From Kaistia adipata DSM 17808 (GTDB lineage: Bacteria > Pseudomonadota > Alphaproteobacteria > Rhizobiales > Kaistiaceae): DNA of 64,000 nt. The notes under the pieces were generated by a model. The model did no database searches. It was not told the DNA's origin and saw only the letters and a list, made by a program, of their open reading frames with translations. Below are positions 1-9,468 of this stretch, in pieces; the stretch's first letter is position 1; every line of letters starts with the position of its first letter. The DNA lies in assembly GCF_000423225.1 (NCBI RefSeq), contig NZ_AUHO01000006.1:186001-250000 (forward strand), written 5' to 3'. The position numbers and the translations under genes are program-made.

Positions 1-320
1 TCGTCGATGAGAACGGCGAGACCCGGCGGCAGCGGTTGGAACGGTTTGGCCTCCCTGTCGCCGAGATCGAGCTGCTTCCTGACGAGGTCCGCTATCTGCC
101 GGAGTGGTTCTGGGATCTCAATTCCTGCAGAGCCTCTGGGCTGAATGGGCCGCAGCCTCTTTCAATGACGGAGCTCTCCAACTGGATCGTCCTCACGGGG
201 ACGCTCGTCCGGCGGGAGGAGATCGCCGTCATCCGTGAAATGGACGCCGCCTATCTCGCCGCCGTGGCGCGCGAGCAGGAAGAGATGGCCGATCGAACGC
301 GGCCGCGAAAGGGATCATGA
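1..320 (+). CDS. Phage tail assembly chaperone-like protein, 5' end outside the window
   Basis: The frame is open to the left edge, so the gene is probably cut; TTG at 36 is only the first in-window start. The visible product is small and charged, with a Trp-rich middle (LPEWFWDLN), a helix around WIVLTGTLVRREEIAVIREMD and an acidic C-terminus. Small proteins like this directly before a tape measure gene are tail assembly chaperones (lambda G/T-like), often made with a programmed frameshift; the upstream partner cannot be seen here. It ends 2 bases before the tape measure start. The family call rests on position and general similarity. Confidence 0.6.
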   Translation, partial: VDENGETRRQRLERFGLPVAEIELLPDEVRYLPEWFWDLNSCRASGLNGPQPLSMTELSNWIVLTGTLVRREEIAVIREMDAAYLAAVAREQEEMADRTRPRKGS

Positions 321-321
321 C

Positions 322-2673
322 ATGGCCGACATCGCGACGCTCGGCCTGGCCGTGGACAGTTCCGGCGTCCAGAAGGGCGCCAAGGATCTCAATGATCTCA
401 CAAACTCGGCGAAAAAGGCCGAGGGTGCGTCCGGTGTGCTCAAGGCTGCGTTCGCGCGTCTCGAAGCCGCTCTCGCGTCCATTGAGCACGCTGTCCGAGG
501 GGTTGAGACGGCGGTACTTGGAATGGGACGCGGTGTGTCGACCGCCGAGAGGAAGGTGGTGACCCTTTCTACGTCCTCCGGGGCGGCCAGCGCGCGGTTC
601 CAGGAATTGGGTGTCACAGGAGCGAAGGTCTCCGTCACCTTCGGCGAAATTGGCCGCCAGGCTGCGCAAGCTGCCGTCGCCATCGACCGGCACGAGACGG
701 CAGCAATCGGTGCGGCGGGTGCTTCGCGAAACCTCGCGGGCGCATTGAACACCGAGGCTGCTGCTGCGACGAAAGCGACAGCGGCCGTTCGGGCCCACGC
801 GGCGGCCGCTAACGACAATGTCGCCATGGCCGGCAAGTTCAACACGGCCAACATCGCTGCCCAGTTCCAGGACATCGCCGTTTCGGCGCAGATGGGTATG
901 GGCGCCATGCAGATCGGCCTGCAGCAGGGCACGCAGCTTGCTGCGGTCATCTCCACGATGGACAAGCCGTTGCACGGTCTGGCGGCGGCCTTCGCCTCGG
1001 TGTTCTCGCCCGTAGGTTTGCTGGTGATCAGCCTGACCGCGCTGGCGGCCGCTGGACTGCAGATGGTGGACTGGGCGCAACTCGGCGCGTCCCTGCTGCG
1101 TGTGCTGGCAGGCGCTATCCAGCCGATCGCGCCCTATGCAACGACCGCAGCGGCTGGACTGGCGCTGCTCTATGCGCCCTCGATCGTGAGTGGGATCGTG
1201 TCGCTCATCGGACTGATGGCGCGCCTGGCGGTCACAGCTGTGACGGCGGCCGCGGCGATGGCAGCCGCCAACCCGGGCGCCGCAATCGTCCTCGGCATCG
1301 TCGCGGCGGTCGCCGCCGCCAACATCTTCCGCGACGAGCTTACTCGGATCTTCGGCGTCGATATCGTCGGCATCGCCAAGACGGCAGCGAACTACGTCCT
1401 GAACTCGTTCACGGCCGCCTACGAGGACCTGAAATTCATCTGGAGCAACTTCGGCGACATCATGGGCTCGGCGGTCATCGGCGGCGTCAATCTCGCGATC
1501 GATGCGATCAACGGCCTGATCTCGGGCGCGGGCGCCGGCATCGATTGGCTGATCGACAAGATCAATGCGATCCCGGGCGTCGATGTTGCGAAGATCGGGA
1601 ACGGTATGCAGCTGGACCGGCTGGCGAACCCCGCAGCGGATCGGCTGGCTTCGGCCAATTCAGTGCACCGTGCCAACATCGAAGGCATCATGTCGCGGGA
1701 CACGTTGGGCAACTTCGGGGCCGGTATCGCGGCGGGAGCCTCGGCGGCGACGGCTAAGCTGAAGGAACTGGCAGCAGGTCTGACGGCCGTCGACGAGAAG
1801 ACCAAGAAGCGGCGCGGGAAGACGGACGGAGAGAAGTTCGAGGACATCGTCCGCGATGCCGACGCACGGATCGCGTCACTGCGGGCCGAGCAGGCGGGCC
1901 TCGGCCTGACGGCAGAAGCCGCTGCCTCACTGCGATACGAGCAGGAACTACTGAACCGGGCCACTCAGGCCGGCCTCTCGCTCGATCCGGCACAGGTCTC
2001 GATCTTGAAGGACAAGGCCGCGGCCATGGCCTCTCTCGAGGCGGAGACGAGCCGCCTCCGGGATGCCTACGATTTCACGAAGGGCACATTCCAAGGCTTC
2101 TTCCAGGACATCCGATCTGGCGTAGCTGAAGGCAAGGGCTTCTTTTTCTCGCTGGCCGATGCAGCCCTCAACGCCCTCGACCGCATCAGCCAGAAGCTCG
2201 TGGACATGGCCACGGACCAGCTGTTCAACAGCCTCTGGGGCAACCTGTCGGGCGTGATCGGCAGCGCGTTCGGCGGCGGCATGGTCGGTACTGGCGGCCT
2301 GTTCGCCAGCGGCGCGGCGTTCTCCGGCGGCAACGTGGTTCCCTTCGCCAGCGGTGGAGTCGTCAGCCGCGCCACTACCTTTCCAATGGCGAGTGGTCGG
2401 ACGGGCGTGATGGGCGAGGCCGGGCCGGAAGCGATCATGCCGCTGCGCCGTCTCCCCGGCGGCCGGCTCGGCGTCGAGAGCTCTGGCTCGGGGCAGGGCG
2501 GCAACGTCATCACCTTCGCGTCGCGTACTACCATCACCGTGCAGGGCAATGCCGGCGAGGACACGCTCGCCAGGCTGAAGGCAGAGATGGACCGCCGTGA
2601 CAAACAATGGGAGACCCGACTTCCCGACATGCTGATGACGGCGAAGCGCGATCGGAGGCTGGCGAATTTCTGA
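322..2673 (+). CDS. Phage tail tape measure protein
   Basis: The 783-residue product sets tail length and is carried inside the tail tube. I chose ATG 322 because a GAAAGGG ribosome site lies 8 bases upstream and the protein then begins MADIATLGLAVDSSGV, a usual start for this family. In order it shows an Ala-rich coiled N-terminus, a prophage tail-length tape measure segment (about residues 170-250, around NIAAQFQDIAVSAQMGMG), hydrophobic stretches to about 350, a charged helical region and a lambda-type C-terminal domain (about 590-660, FQGFFQDIRSG). An in-frame ATG at 235 overlaps the chaperone and has no ribosome site. Its stop overlaps the next start (TGATG). Confidence 0.9.
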   Translation: MADIATLGLAVDSSGVQKGAKDLNDLTNSAKKAEGASGVLKAAFARLEAALASIEHAVRGVETAVLGMGRGVSTAERKVVTLSTSSGAASARFQELGVTGAKVSVTFGEIGRQAAQAAVAIDRHETAAIGAAGASRNLAGALNTEAAAATKATAAVRAHAAAANDNVAMAGKFNTANIAAQFQDIAVSAQMGMGAMQIGLQQGTQLAAVISTMDKPLHGLAAAFASVFSPVGLLVISLTALAAAGLQMVDWAQLGASLLRVLAGAIQPIAPYATTAAAGLALLYAPSIVSGIVSLIGLMARLAVTAVTAAAAMAAANPGAAIVLGIVAAVAAANIFRDELTRIFGVDIVGIAKTAANYVLNSFTAAYEDLKFIWSNFGDIMGSAVIGGVNLAIDAINGLISGAGAGIDWLIDKINAIPGVDVAKIGNGMQLDRLANPAADRLASANSVHRANIEGIMSRDTLGNFGAGIAAGASAATAKLKELAAGLTAVDEKTKKRRGKTDGEKFEDIVRDADARIASLRAEQAGLGLTAEAAASLRYEQELLNRATQAGLSLDPAQVSILKDKAAAMASLEAETSRLRDAYDFTKGTFQGFFQDIRSGVAEGKGFFFSLADAALNALDRISQKLVDMATDQLFNSLWGNLSGVIGSAFGGGMVGTGGLFASGAAFSGGNVVPFASGGVVSRATTFPMASGRTGVMGEAGPEAIMPLRRLPGGRLGVESSGSGQGGNVITFASRTTITVQGNAGEDTLARLKAEMDRRDKQWETRLPDMLMTAKRDRRLANF

Positions 2674-3296
2674 TGCCCAGCTTCGAACTTATGAGCACTC
2701 TGGTCGTGACGGGGATAGCGTTCTCACTCGACTATGGGCAGGAGACGTCTGGCCAAGCCGGCGGACAGGTGAGGGTCAAGGATCTGCGCTCGCCAATTTG
2801 GCGGATGAAGGTTGATTGCTCGGCTCTTACCGTCGATCGGCTCCGTCGGGTGCGTGCGATTGTCGGCGGGCTCGGCGGGTCAATGGGCAGCTTCTATGCT
2901 TGGGACCCGGGCGCCCAGTTCCCGGAGGCCGATCCCGAGGGAGCTCTGCTTGGGACCGCGGATGTTCAGATCGCCGCACTAGGCCCGACTGCGGGCGGTC
3001 TCACTTTAAAGGGCTTGCCTGGGGGCTATGTGATCTCGACTGGCGACATGCTGTCGTTTGACTTCGGGATCGGTCGCCGGGCCCTTCATCAGGTCGTGGC
3101 TGGCGCAGTGGCCAGCGGAGCCGGCATGGCGTCGGAGTTGATCGTTCATCCGCCCTTACGCCAAGGCGCTACAATCAATACGTCGGTAGCTCTGAAACAG
3201 CCATCGGGCGAGTTCAGGATCTTGCCTGGTAGCTTGAACCTCAGTGCCGAAGGAATGGCAGCAAAAGTCGGGTTCGACGCCGTGCAGGTAGTCTAG
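2673..3296 (+). CDS. Probable distal/minor tail protein
   Basis: This 207-residue protein starts at ATG 2673 inside the tape measure stop codon, implying translational coupling. It has no signal or membrane segment and is beta-rich and Gly-rich. The slot between tape measure and hub is where distal tail (Dit-like, GTA gp12-like) proteins sit; I see no diagnostic motif, so the role is inferred from order. It is followed at once by a perfect hairpin and then a gene on the opposite strand, so the late operon is interrupted here. Confidence 0.6.
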   Translation: MPSFELMSTLVVTGIAFSLDYGQETSGQAGGQVRVKDLRSPIWRMKVDCSALTVDRLRRVRAIVGGLGGSMGSFYAWDPGAQFPEADPEGALLGTADVQIAALGPTAGGLTLKGLPGGYVISTGDMLSFDFGIGRRALHQVVAGAVASGAGMASELIVHPPLRQGATINTSVALKQPSGEFRILPGSLNLSAEGMAAKVGFDAVQVV

Positions 3297-3317
3297 GGGC
3301 GCTCTAGGCGCCCCTAG
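3293..3317. terminator. Perfect 10-bp hairpin between convergent genes
   Basis: Arms ctaggggcgc and gcgcccctag flank a 5-base loop and overlap the stop of the + gene and the 3' side of the - gene. There is no long T-tract, so terminator function is inferred from shape and convergent placement. It would act inside what is otherwise one tail operon. Confidence 0.55.
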
Positions 3318-3319
3318 AA

Positions 3320-3892
3320 CTAGGCGTTGTTCGGTCGGGTCAGTAGCTCCATGGCATCGTAGTAGGCGCCGAGAATTTGCAGCGCCTCATCTATAGCCTG
3401 TCGTCCAGTGACGTTTCCGCCATACAGGTTTGCGACACGGGCTGGCACGTTTCCGAGTGATGCCACGTCGGTTCGTACCTGCTCGGCTATCGGAGGCGCG
3501 TGCTGCGTTAGCATCGCCGCCCAGCTGTGAGCACCACTCGTCTTGAGGCACAGGCCCGAGTGAATGCTGTTGAATTCGCGCAGATCTTGGCCTGCGAGGA
3601 CGATCAAGGAGCTGCCGGTTCTGAACGGGCGATCAAGCGGATTTAGTGGGGATATTTCGAACAATCGAATGGCCCGATCCGCATGATGGATTAGGTCAAG
3701 CGTCGTCGTCACGAGTGGTTTCAGACTGGTGCTGTTATTGCTGAAGAAGCTGGTCGTTCCTGCCGGAGGGTTCGACAGCTGCGCCACGGCAACTGCGCCC
3801 TGCAAGACCTGCGAGATGATGAGCCAAGGATCTACCTTCGCTCCTGAACGAGTTCCGACGGTCGGGTTGGAGGGGGCGATTTGCATGTTCAT
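3320..3892 (-). CDS. Unknown cargo (moron) gene inside the tail operon
   Basis: A 190-residue protein reads against the tail genes. ATG 3892 is chosen because TTGGAACG sits just upstream on the minus strand; the frame runs open to 4069 but that part overlaps the next tail gene. I recognise no domain. It has no signal peptide, no clear membrane segment and a helical second half (DLIHHADRAIRLFE; QAIDEALQILGAYYDAMELL). Its base composition looks richer in A/T than the flanking tail genes, which fits recent transfer. Antisense single genes within prophage late operons are typically expressed in the lysogen, for example exclusion, immunity or host-range factors. That is context only. Confidence 0.7.
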   Translation of the reverse strand: MNMQIAPSNPTVGTRSGAKVDPWLIISQVLQGAVAVAQLSNPPAGTTSFFSNNSTSLKPLVTTTLDLIHHADRAIRLFEISPLNPLDRPFRTGSSLIVLAGQDLREFNSIHSGLCLKTSGAHSWAAMLTQHAPPIAEQVRTDVASLGNVPARVANLYGGNVTGRQAIDEALQILGAYYDAMELLTRPNNA

Positions 3893-3982
3893 CGCGACGT
3901 TCCAATGGATCGTTGATGTTGCCTTTCTGTCCGGCGGACCCCGGACAACTCGCGATATGGTCACGGCTGTTAGGAGCTTCAA

Positions 3983-4609
3983 TTGCGATATCTGGAACTC
4001 GCCGAGATCCAGGCGATCGCGGCGCGCACCGTCGTGGCCCGCGACTTCCTGCAGGTGACGGTGAAGCATCGGATAACCGGCGCGCCGATCTCGATTGGCT
4101 TCTGGTCGGACGCGGGTTTGTTCACCTGCGACATCGTCAACGGGCGTACCGGCGCCACCGAGGAATGGACCTTCAACGGCGGCGCGCTGACGTCCATCGA
4201 CGACATTCCGTTGCTCTCGGACTTGTCGGTTCGCACCGTCGGCGTCGAACTGTCAGGCGTCGACGATGGCGTGCAGCAGCTCGCCCGGGACTATGACGCA
4301 CGGAATGCGCCAATCCAGATCTCGCGGGGTTATTTCAGCCCGGAGACGCACGTGCTCGTCGCCCCGGCGAAGGCGCGCTTCATCGGCTTCATCGACGAAG
4401 CGCCGATCGAGACGCCGGCCGAGGGCGGTGTTTCCAAGATCGCGCTCTCCTGTGCCTCGCACACACGCGAGCTGACGCGGACCAATCCCGATGTCCGTAG
4501 CCATGAGAGCCAGATCCTGCGCAAGTCGGGCGACAATTTCTATCGATACGCCGGCGTCGTCGGCGACTGGGAGCTCTTCTGGGGACGCAAGGGCGGAAAG
4601 GCTGGTTGA
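3983..4609 (+). CDS. Tail hub protein, DUF2163/GTA gp13-like
   Basis: A 208-residue soluble protein. The start is TTG 3983: TAGGAG lies 6 bases upstream and an in-frame stop (TAG 3971) rules out anything earlier. The pattern of a beta-rich N-terminus followed by a segment with RGYF and IGFIDEAPIE resembles hub proteins that sit between distal tail and peptidase genes in phages and gene transfer agents. The order hub, NlpC/P60-like protein, large tip protein supports this. Its stop overlaps the next ATG by one base. Confidence 0.65.
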   Translation: MRYLELAEIQAIAARTVVARDFLQVTVKHRITGAPISIGFWSDAGLFTCDIVNGRTGATEEWTFNGGALTSIDDIPLLSDLSVRTVGVELSGVDDGVQQLARDYDARNAPIQISRGYFSPETHVLVAPAKARFIGFIDEAPIETPAEGGVSKIALSCASHTRELTRTNPDVRSHESQILRKSGDNFYRYAGVVGDWELFWGRKGGKAG

Positions 4610-5022
4610 TGGCGCTCGAACGCAGGCCCGAGTGGCGCATTGCGCTGCATGAGGTGATCGAGGCGCACCGGCGCGTACCGTTTGCTTGGGGGCAGCACGA
4701 TTGTGCGCTGTTCGCGGCCGACTGTGTCCGCGCCATGACCGGGCTCGATCTCGCGACCGGGTTCCGCGGCTCCTATTCGACGGCGGCCGGTGCGACGAAG
4801 ACGCTGAAGCGGGCCGGCTTCAAGGACCTCGTCGCGCTCGTCGGCAACTATTTCGAAGAGATCCACCCGATCCGTGCCGGCGCTGGCGATCTTGCGGCGA
4901 TCGACACGGCCGAAGGCTGGGCGCTCGGCGTCGTCGCCGGCGACCAGGTGACGTTCCTCGGGCCGGAAGGGCTCGGCAATCTCGACCGTCTCATGGCCGA
5001 TAAGGCATTCCGGATTCCCTGA
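4609..5022 (+). CDS. DUF6950 / NlpC-P60-like tail peptidase
   Basis: This 137-residue protein begins at ATG 4609 overlapping the previous stop. The Cys in GQHDCALFAADC (about residue 30-41) followed by a later hydrophobic core matches the small NlpC/P60-like proteins that phages and GTAs encode next to the tail hub, thought to cut peptidoglycan during DNA entry. A matching catalytic His is not obvious to me, so activity is unproven. The stop overlaps the next ATG. Confidence 0.7.
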   Translation: MALERRPEWRIALHEVIEAHRRVPFAWGQHDCALFAADCVRAMTGLDLATGFRGSYSTAAGATKTLKRAGFKDLVALVGNYFEEIHPIRAGAGDLAAIDTAEGWALGVVAGDQVTFLGPEGLGNLDRLMADKAFRIP

Positions 5023-7517
5023 TGCGCCTTCTCCAACTGATCATTGACGCCGGCTTCATCCTGCTCGGCTCGACGGCGGCTGCCGAGGCGGCGCCGGTCG
5101 TCGGCCTGTTCGGTGCCTTTGCCGGCTGGCTCGGCTCGGGCGGCATTCTCTCGGGCATCGTCGGCGGCGTGCTGAAGCTCGGCATCGGCCTCGGTGCGTC
5201 CTACCTGGCGCAATCGCTGTTGGGCCGCAAACAGTCGCAACGCGCGGCCGGCGGTTCCTCCGGCAAGATGCAGAGCGGTGGCACGGTCCCACGCTCGTTC
5301 ATTCTTGGCCGTGGCATGACCGCCGGCTCGCTCGAATATGTCGACGAGTGGGGAGAGGCCGACAAGACGCCGAACGCCTTCATCACCATGGTGATCGCGC
5401 TCTCCGACCTGCCGGTGAAGGGCCTCGCCGAGGTCTGGGTGAACGGATCGAAGGTCACCTACACCCAACCAGCATCGAATGTCGGCATGGGTGTCGCCAT
5501 CCCGGAATATCGGAACGGCGACAAGGATCATCTCTGGATCCGCTTTCACGACGGCAACCAGACCGAGGCCGACAGCTTCCTCGTTTCCAAGTTCGAGGGA
5601 CATCCGACCCGGCCGTGGGACGGCAGCTTTGTCGGCCACGGCGTCGCCTACGCCGTCGTCACCGCTCGCGTCAGCGAGACGCTGTGGTCGGGCTATCCGC
5701 AGACGAAGTTCGTCCTCGACGGCATTCCGCTCTATGACGTGCGCGAAGACAGCAGCGCTGGCGGAGATGGTGCGCAGGCCTGGGGCGACCCGGCCGGCTG
5801 GAGCGTGGCGCCCCGTAATCCGATCGTCCAAGCCTACAACGTCGTCCGCGGCATCCGCTTCGATGGGAAGTGGGTGTTCGGCGGCCAGACCGTCGGCGGC
5901 CACCAGCTGCCGATCTCAGCCTTTTCGTCAGCGATGAACGTCTGCGACGTCGCCGTCGGCAAGATGGGCGGCGGCACGGAGCCGCAATATGAAGCCGGTG
6001 GCGAGGTGACCTTCGACACCGAGCCGGCCGATCTTCTCGAAGAGCTGATGAAGTCCTGCAACGGGCGGATGGCCGAGATCGGCGGCATCTACAAGCCGCG
6101 GGCCGGCGCGCCGGGAACGTCGATCTTCCATTTCACGGACGACGACATCCTGTCGACCGATCCGCAGACGCTGGAACCGTTCCCCTCGCTGGCGGCGGTC
6201 ATAAATGCGGTGACGGCCAAGTATGTCGAGCCGCGTGAGGGCTGGGCAGTCAAGGACGCGCCGCCGCTCTATTCGCCTGCGCTTGAGCTGCAGGATGACG
6301 GCCGCCGGCAGGTTGCCGCCGTCACCTATGGCATGGTGTCGTCGGGCACGCAGACGCAGCGGCTGATGAAGTCGGCGCGGGATGAGGCGCGCCGGTTCCG
6401 CCAGCACGCCGTCCCGATGCCGCCGGATGCGTTCCTGCTCGAGCCCAACGATTTCGCGTCGTGGACGTCGAAGCGGAATGGCTATGTGACGAAGCTCTTC
6501 CGCATCGACGCGGTGCAGGATCTCGCCAACCTCAATATCGGCCTCAACCTGACCGAGGTCGATCCGTCGGACTATAGCTGGCTGCCCTCGGTCGACGAGC
6601 GGCCGATCGTTTCCGGACCTACCGTGATCGTCCGGCCGCCGCCGCAGGCCATCGTCGACTGGGCGGCTTCGCCCATGATGATCCTCGGTGACCTCGGCCG
6701 CGCCAAGGCAGGTATCCGCCTGTCTTGGGACCCTGACATCGACGACGTCAACGGCGTCCAGTTCGAGGTGCGGCTCGCGAGCGACGGCACCATGATCTAC
6801 CAGGGCGAGACCGACCGCTGGGACGCGGGCGCCATCATCATCAGCCAGAACCTGACGGGCCTCACCGCCTATCAGACGCGCGGTCGCTATCGCCCCAACT
6901 CGCCGCGTCCTGTCGCCTGGTCGGGCTTGCTGGACGTCACGACGCCGGACGTGTCGGAAGGCCTTTCGGAGCAGGAGCGCTATGAGCTGGCGCTCAACAC
7001 CAATGACGCGCGCGGCTCGATGCAGGAGATGCGCAACGCGCTCGACGAACTGGTCGCGCAACTGGCGCTTGCCGGCGCCGAGAGTGCCGGCGAGGCCTAT
7101 GAGCAGCGTGCGGCCATCCGCGGCAATCTCACCGCCGCGATCCAACAGGTGACGAAGGCGATGATCGATGGCGATGCGGCCATCGCCTCGCAGGTGACCA
7201 CGATCGCGGTCAAGGCGGACCAGGCGACCGCCGGCGGCTTCGTCAAGTTCGAGGCGACGGCCGCGCCGACGGGTGTTGATGCGCGGTTCCAGATCTATCT
7301 CGACGCCGGCGTGCCGGGAACGCCGGACTGGAAGGATGCCGGCTTCCTGCTCGACATCGTTGGCGGCGTGGCACGCTGCGTGATCTCGGTCGACAAGTTC
7401 TTCGTCACTGACGGCACCACCGGCTTCGTCATCCAGGGCGGGCTGCTGACGGCCGTCGGCGGCAAGCTGGAAATCGATCTGATGACCGGCCGCATCCTTG
7501 GCTATCGCGAGGTCTGA
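5022..7517 (+). CDS. Large tail tip / hub protein (lambda J, TipJ-like)
   Basis: The 831-residue protein has a Gly-rich hydrophobic N-terminus (about 25-75), a long beta-rich hub region, a fibronectin-III-like stretch (about 565-645, around AGIRLSWDPDIDDV), a helical linker (about 650-720) and a C-terminal DUF1983-like segment with FVIQGGLLTAVGGK. This architecture is that of tail tip proteins which bind the host receptor and carry the fibres. It starts and ends with one-base stop/start overlaps, so it is coupled to both neighbours. Confidence 0.85.
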   Translation: MRLLQLIIDAGFILLGSTAAAEAAPVVGLFGAFAGWLGSGGILSGIVGGVLKLGIGLGASYLAQSLLGRKQSQRAAGGSSGKMQSGGTVPRSFILGRGMTAGSLEYVDEWGEADKTPNAFITMVIALSDLPVKGLAEVWVNGSKVTYTQPASNVGMGVAIPEYRNGDKDHLWIRFHDGNQTEADSFLVSKFEGHPTRPWDGSFVGHGVAYAVVTARVSETLWSGYPQTKFVLDGIPLYDVREDSSAGGDGAQAWGDPAGWSVAPRNPIVQAYNVVRGIRFDGKWVFGGQTVGGHQLPISAFSSAMNVCDVAVGKMGGGTEPQYEAGGEVTFDTEPADLLEELMKSCNGRMAEIGGIYKPRAGAPGTSIFHFTDDDILSTDPQTLEPFPSLAAVINAVTAKYVEPREGWAVKDAPPLYSPALELQDDGRRQVAAVTYGMVSSGTQTQRLMKSARDEARRFRQHAVPMPPDAFLLEPNDFASWTSKRNGYVTKLFRIDAVQDLANLNIGLNLTEVDPSDYSWLPSVDERPIVSGPTVIVRPPPQAIVDWAASPMMILGDLGRAKAGIRLSWDPDIDDVNGVQFEVRLASDGTMIYQGETDRWDAGAIIISQNLTGLTAYQTRGRYRPNSPRPVAWSGLLDVTTPDVSEGLSEQERYELALNTNDARGSMQEMRNALDELVAQLALAGAESAGEAYEQRAAIRGNLTAAIQQVTKAMIDGDAAIASQVTTIAVKADQATAGGFVKFEATAAPTGVDARFQIYLDAGVPGTPDWKDAGFLLDIVGGVARCVISVDKFFVTDGTTGFVIQGGLLTAVGGKLEIDLMTGRILGYREV

Positions 7518-8002
7518 TGGCGCTCGAAGTCGCATGGCTGCTTGGCAATGACGATCTCGGCGTCTCTGCCTTCAAGGCAACGAAGCCGGGTGCCGACGCG
7601 CGCACGGTCGCGGCCGACGATGTCGGCAAGCTCTATTTCCATTCGAGCTGGGACCGGATCGAGCGGATCCACCAGGCCGCAACCGTCAGCATGACCTTCA
7701 CGCCGGCCAACCAGGCGGGTCGGCGAACCCGCATCATGTTCCCGACGCTGCCCTACCGTCCCATCATCACGGTGCGCCGTCGGTCAGGCGTGTCGATTCT
7801 GGCGGATGAGTGGTGGACCGTCGCGAGCTTTGGCGACGACCCGTATTCGTCCTTGTTTCTCATTGCGTCCGAGTTCAGCTGGTTCGCTATCTTGCCCAAC
7901 GCGGATCGCAATTTCGACAAGGCGAGCAACAACCCGTTGTTCTCCGGCACGCACAGCTTCGACTACATCGTCTGGAAGATCCCGGGGGATCGGCTGCCGT
8001 GA
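7517..8002 (+). CDS. Phage tail-associated protein of unknown function
   Basis: A 161-residue soluble protein coupled to the tip gene (TGATG). It is rich in aromatic residues near the end (FSWFAIL, FDYIVWKIPG). I recognise no family. Position after the tip protein suggests a fibre-base or tail-tip accessory role. Confidence 0.6.
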   Translation: MALEVAWLLGNDDLGVSAFKATKPGADARTVAADDVGKLYFHSSWDRIERIHQAATVSMTFTPANQAGRRTRIMFPTLPYRPIITVRRRSGVSILADEWWTVASFGDDPYSSLFLIASEFSWFAILPNADRNFDKASNNPLFSGTHSFDYIVWKIPGDRLP

Positions 8003-8388
8003 CGCTGGAGCCTGCTTTCGTCCTCGACCTCTCCGTCGAGCCGATCGTCTTCCGCGTCTCGCCGCCGGGCGTCAATGCGCTGGCCGGTGCCGAGGAGGAC
8101 ATGCTGCTCGCGGTCGGCAATCGGCCGGCGCAGATCATCCAGGCGGGGTTGATCAGCGTCCCTGCAACGGGCAGCGTCAGCATCCTCTGGCCGTTCCCGT
8201 TGCTCGATCGGCCTATGGTCGAGTTCCAGTCCAGTTCTACGGCCGGCGAGCTCCGCCTGCCGTACCACTACAATCATGGTGCCCGGACGACGATCACCTG
8301 CACGGTATCGCTGACCGGCGCCACCTTCGTCTCTTCCGGCATCGCGCGCGACGTCAGCTATGTCGCGGTGGCAAGGGTTCTGCCCTGA
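7999..8388 (+). CDS. Phage tail-associated small protein
   Basis: A 129-residue beta-rich protein. GTG 7999 is chosen because GGGGGAT lies 8 bases upstream and it overlaps the previous stop by four bases; an in-frame ATG at 7810 would overlap the previous gene almost fully. There is no signal peptide. It sits within a run of coupled tail genes; function unknown. Confidence 0.6.
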   Translation: MTLEPAFVLDLSVEPIVFRVSPPGVNALAGAEEDMLLAVGNRPAQIIQAGLISVPATGSVSILWPFPLLDRPMVEFQSSSTAGELRLPYHYNHGARTTITCTVSLTGATFVSSGIARDVSYVAVARVLP

Positions 8389-8978
8389 TGGCGCGCCAGC
8401 TCGCGGCCCAGTTCGGCATTCTCGATGGTCAGCCGCGCTTCCGCATGGTGGCAGCGGGCGGGAACATGGAAGCCCCGACCTTTGCCGACCTGATCTATGA
8501 CAGCAATCTCTCGACGGTGAAGGTGCGGACCTCCGGCGTCCTGGCCTTCACGATCGGCACCGGCTGCTACGGCCAGCAGCACGTCGTCACCTGGCCAGAC
8601 TTCGGGTTCATTCCATTTGTCCTTTTGGCGATATGCCACCCCTCCTATCTCTGGACCTATGGTCCGCGCACCAATGGCAGCCTGCCGATCGAGATCGGCG
8701 CGAATACCGGGCTTGGCTACAACGCGACAGATAACAACAGCTATCCCGTGCGATGCGCGATGCCGAACATGTTCTACGACCAGTCGAACCTGCAGGGCGG
8801 CTCAATCAGCAATCCCGGCGGCACGGGCCCGACGCCGGGCGGCCGCTACGAGAAGTGGGTGTTCAACGCCCTCGTGAAGCGGGACCGCATGACGGTCACC
8901 AACTGGCTGGCCTACCAGCCCGGGGCGACCGAACCCTATCGCGTCTTCTACTACGTCCTCGACCTCCCGATCGGGTGA
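8388..8978 (+). CDS. Phage tail fibre-like protein
   Basis: A 196-residue protein starting at ATG 8388 in a TGATG overlap. It is rich in Gly, Asn, Tyr and Thr (GLGYNATDNNSYPV, NPGGTGPTPGG), a composition usual for surface-exposed tail or fibre proteins. No named domain is recognised. Confidence 0.6.
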   Translation: MARQLAAQFGILDGQPRFRMVAAGGNMEAPTFADLIYDSNLSTVKVRTSGVLAFTIGTGCYGQQHVVTWPDFGFIPFVLLAICHPSYLWTYGPRTNGSLPIEIGANTGLGYNATDNNSYPVRCAMPNMFYDQSNLQGGSISNPGGTGPTPGGRYEKWVFNALVKRDRMTVTNWLAYQPGATEPYRVFYYVLDLPIG

Positions 8979-8981
8979 AGC

Positions 8982-9458
8982 ATGATCATCGAATATGAAG
9001 GTGGCGGCCCGACTCCGGGCCGGATTTGGCATGTCCTCGGCACCTATGGAGAGGGGCACTTTAAGATGCTCGCCGAACAGGGGCATCCCTATCTGCTGCT
9101 GATCCTCGGTGACGCATCCGAGGATCAACGGGCGTCGCTCTCCACTGCCGGCATTCCGTTCGTCGTGCTGCCGGAGCGGCCGGCCTTCGACCTGACGAGC
9201 CACGGCTATGTCGAGGCCGGCACGTTGCGCGAGCGCCTGCCGATGCCGGTCATGCTCGACCGCGGCGAGATCGCCGCCGACGCCGTCGACGAGGCCGTGC
9301 TTTCCGGCATTCCAGCCAGCGCCATCGTGACGGTCGACGGCGAGCCGGTCGCGCATGATGGCGCGCTCGAGATCTCGTCGGCCATGCCGGCGACTTATCA
9401 CGTCCATGTCGAGTGCTGGCCGCATCTGCCCTTCGCGGCCGACATCACCGCCAGCTGA
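8982..9458 (+). CDS. Hypothetical phage tail-region protein
   Basis: A 158-residue soluble protein starting 3 bases after the previous stop. Short alternating hydrophobic strands and conserved-looking Pro/Gly turns suggest a small beta domain. It belongs to the same co-directional block; I do not recognise a family. Confidence 0.55.
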   Translation: MIIEYEGGGPTPGRIWHVLGTYGEGHFKMLAEQGHPYLLLILGDASEDQRASLSTAGIPFVVLPERPAFDLTSHGYVEAGTLRERLPMPVMLDRGEIAADAVDEAVLSGIPASAIVTVDGEPVAHDGALEISSAMPATYHVHVECWPHLPFAADITAS

Positions 9459-9468
9459 CGGATCTCCC

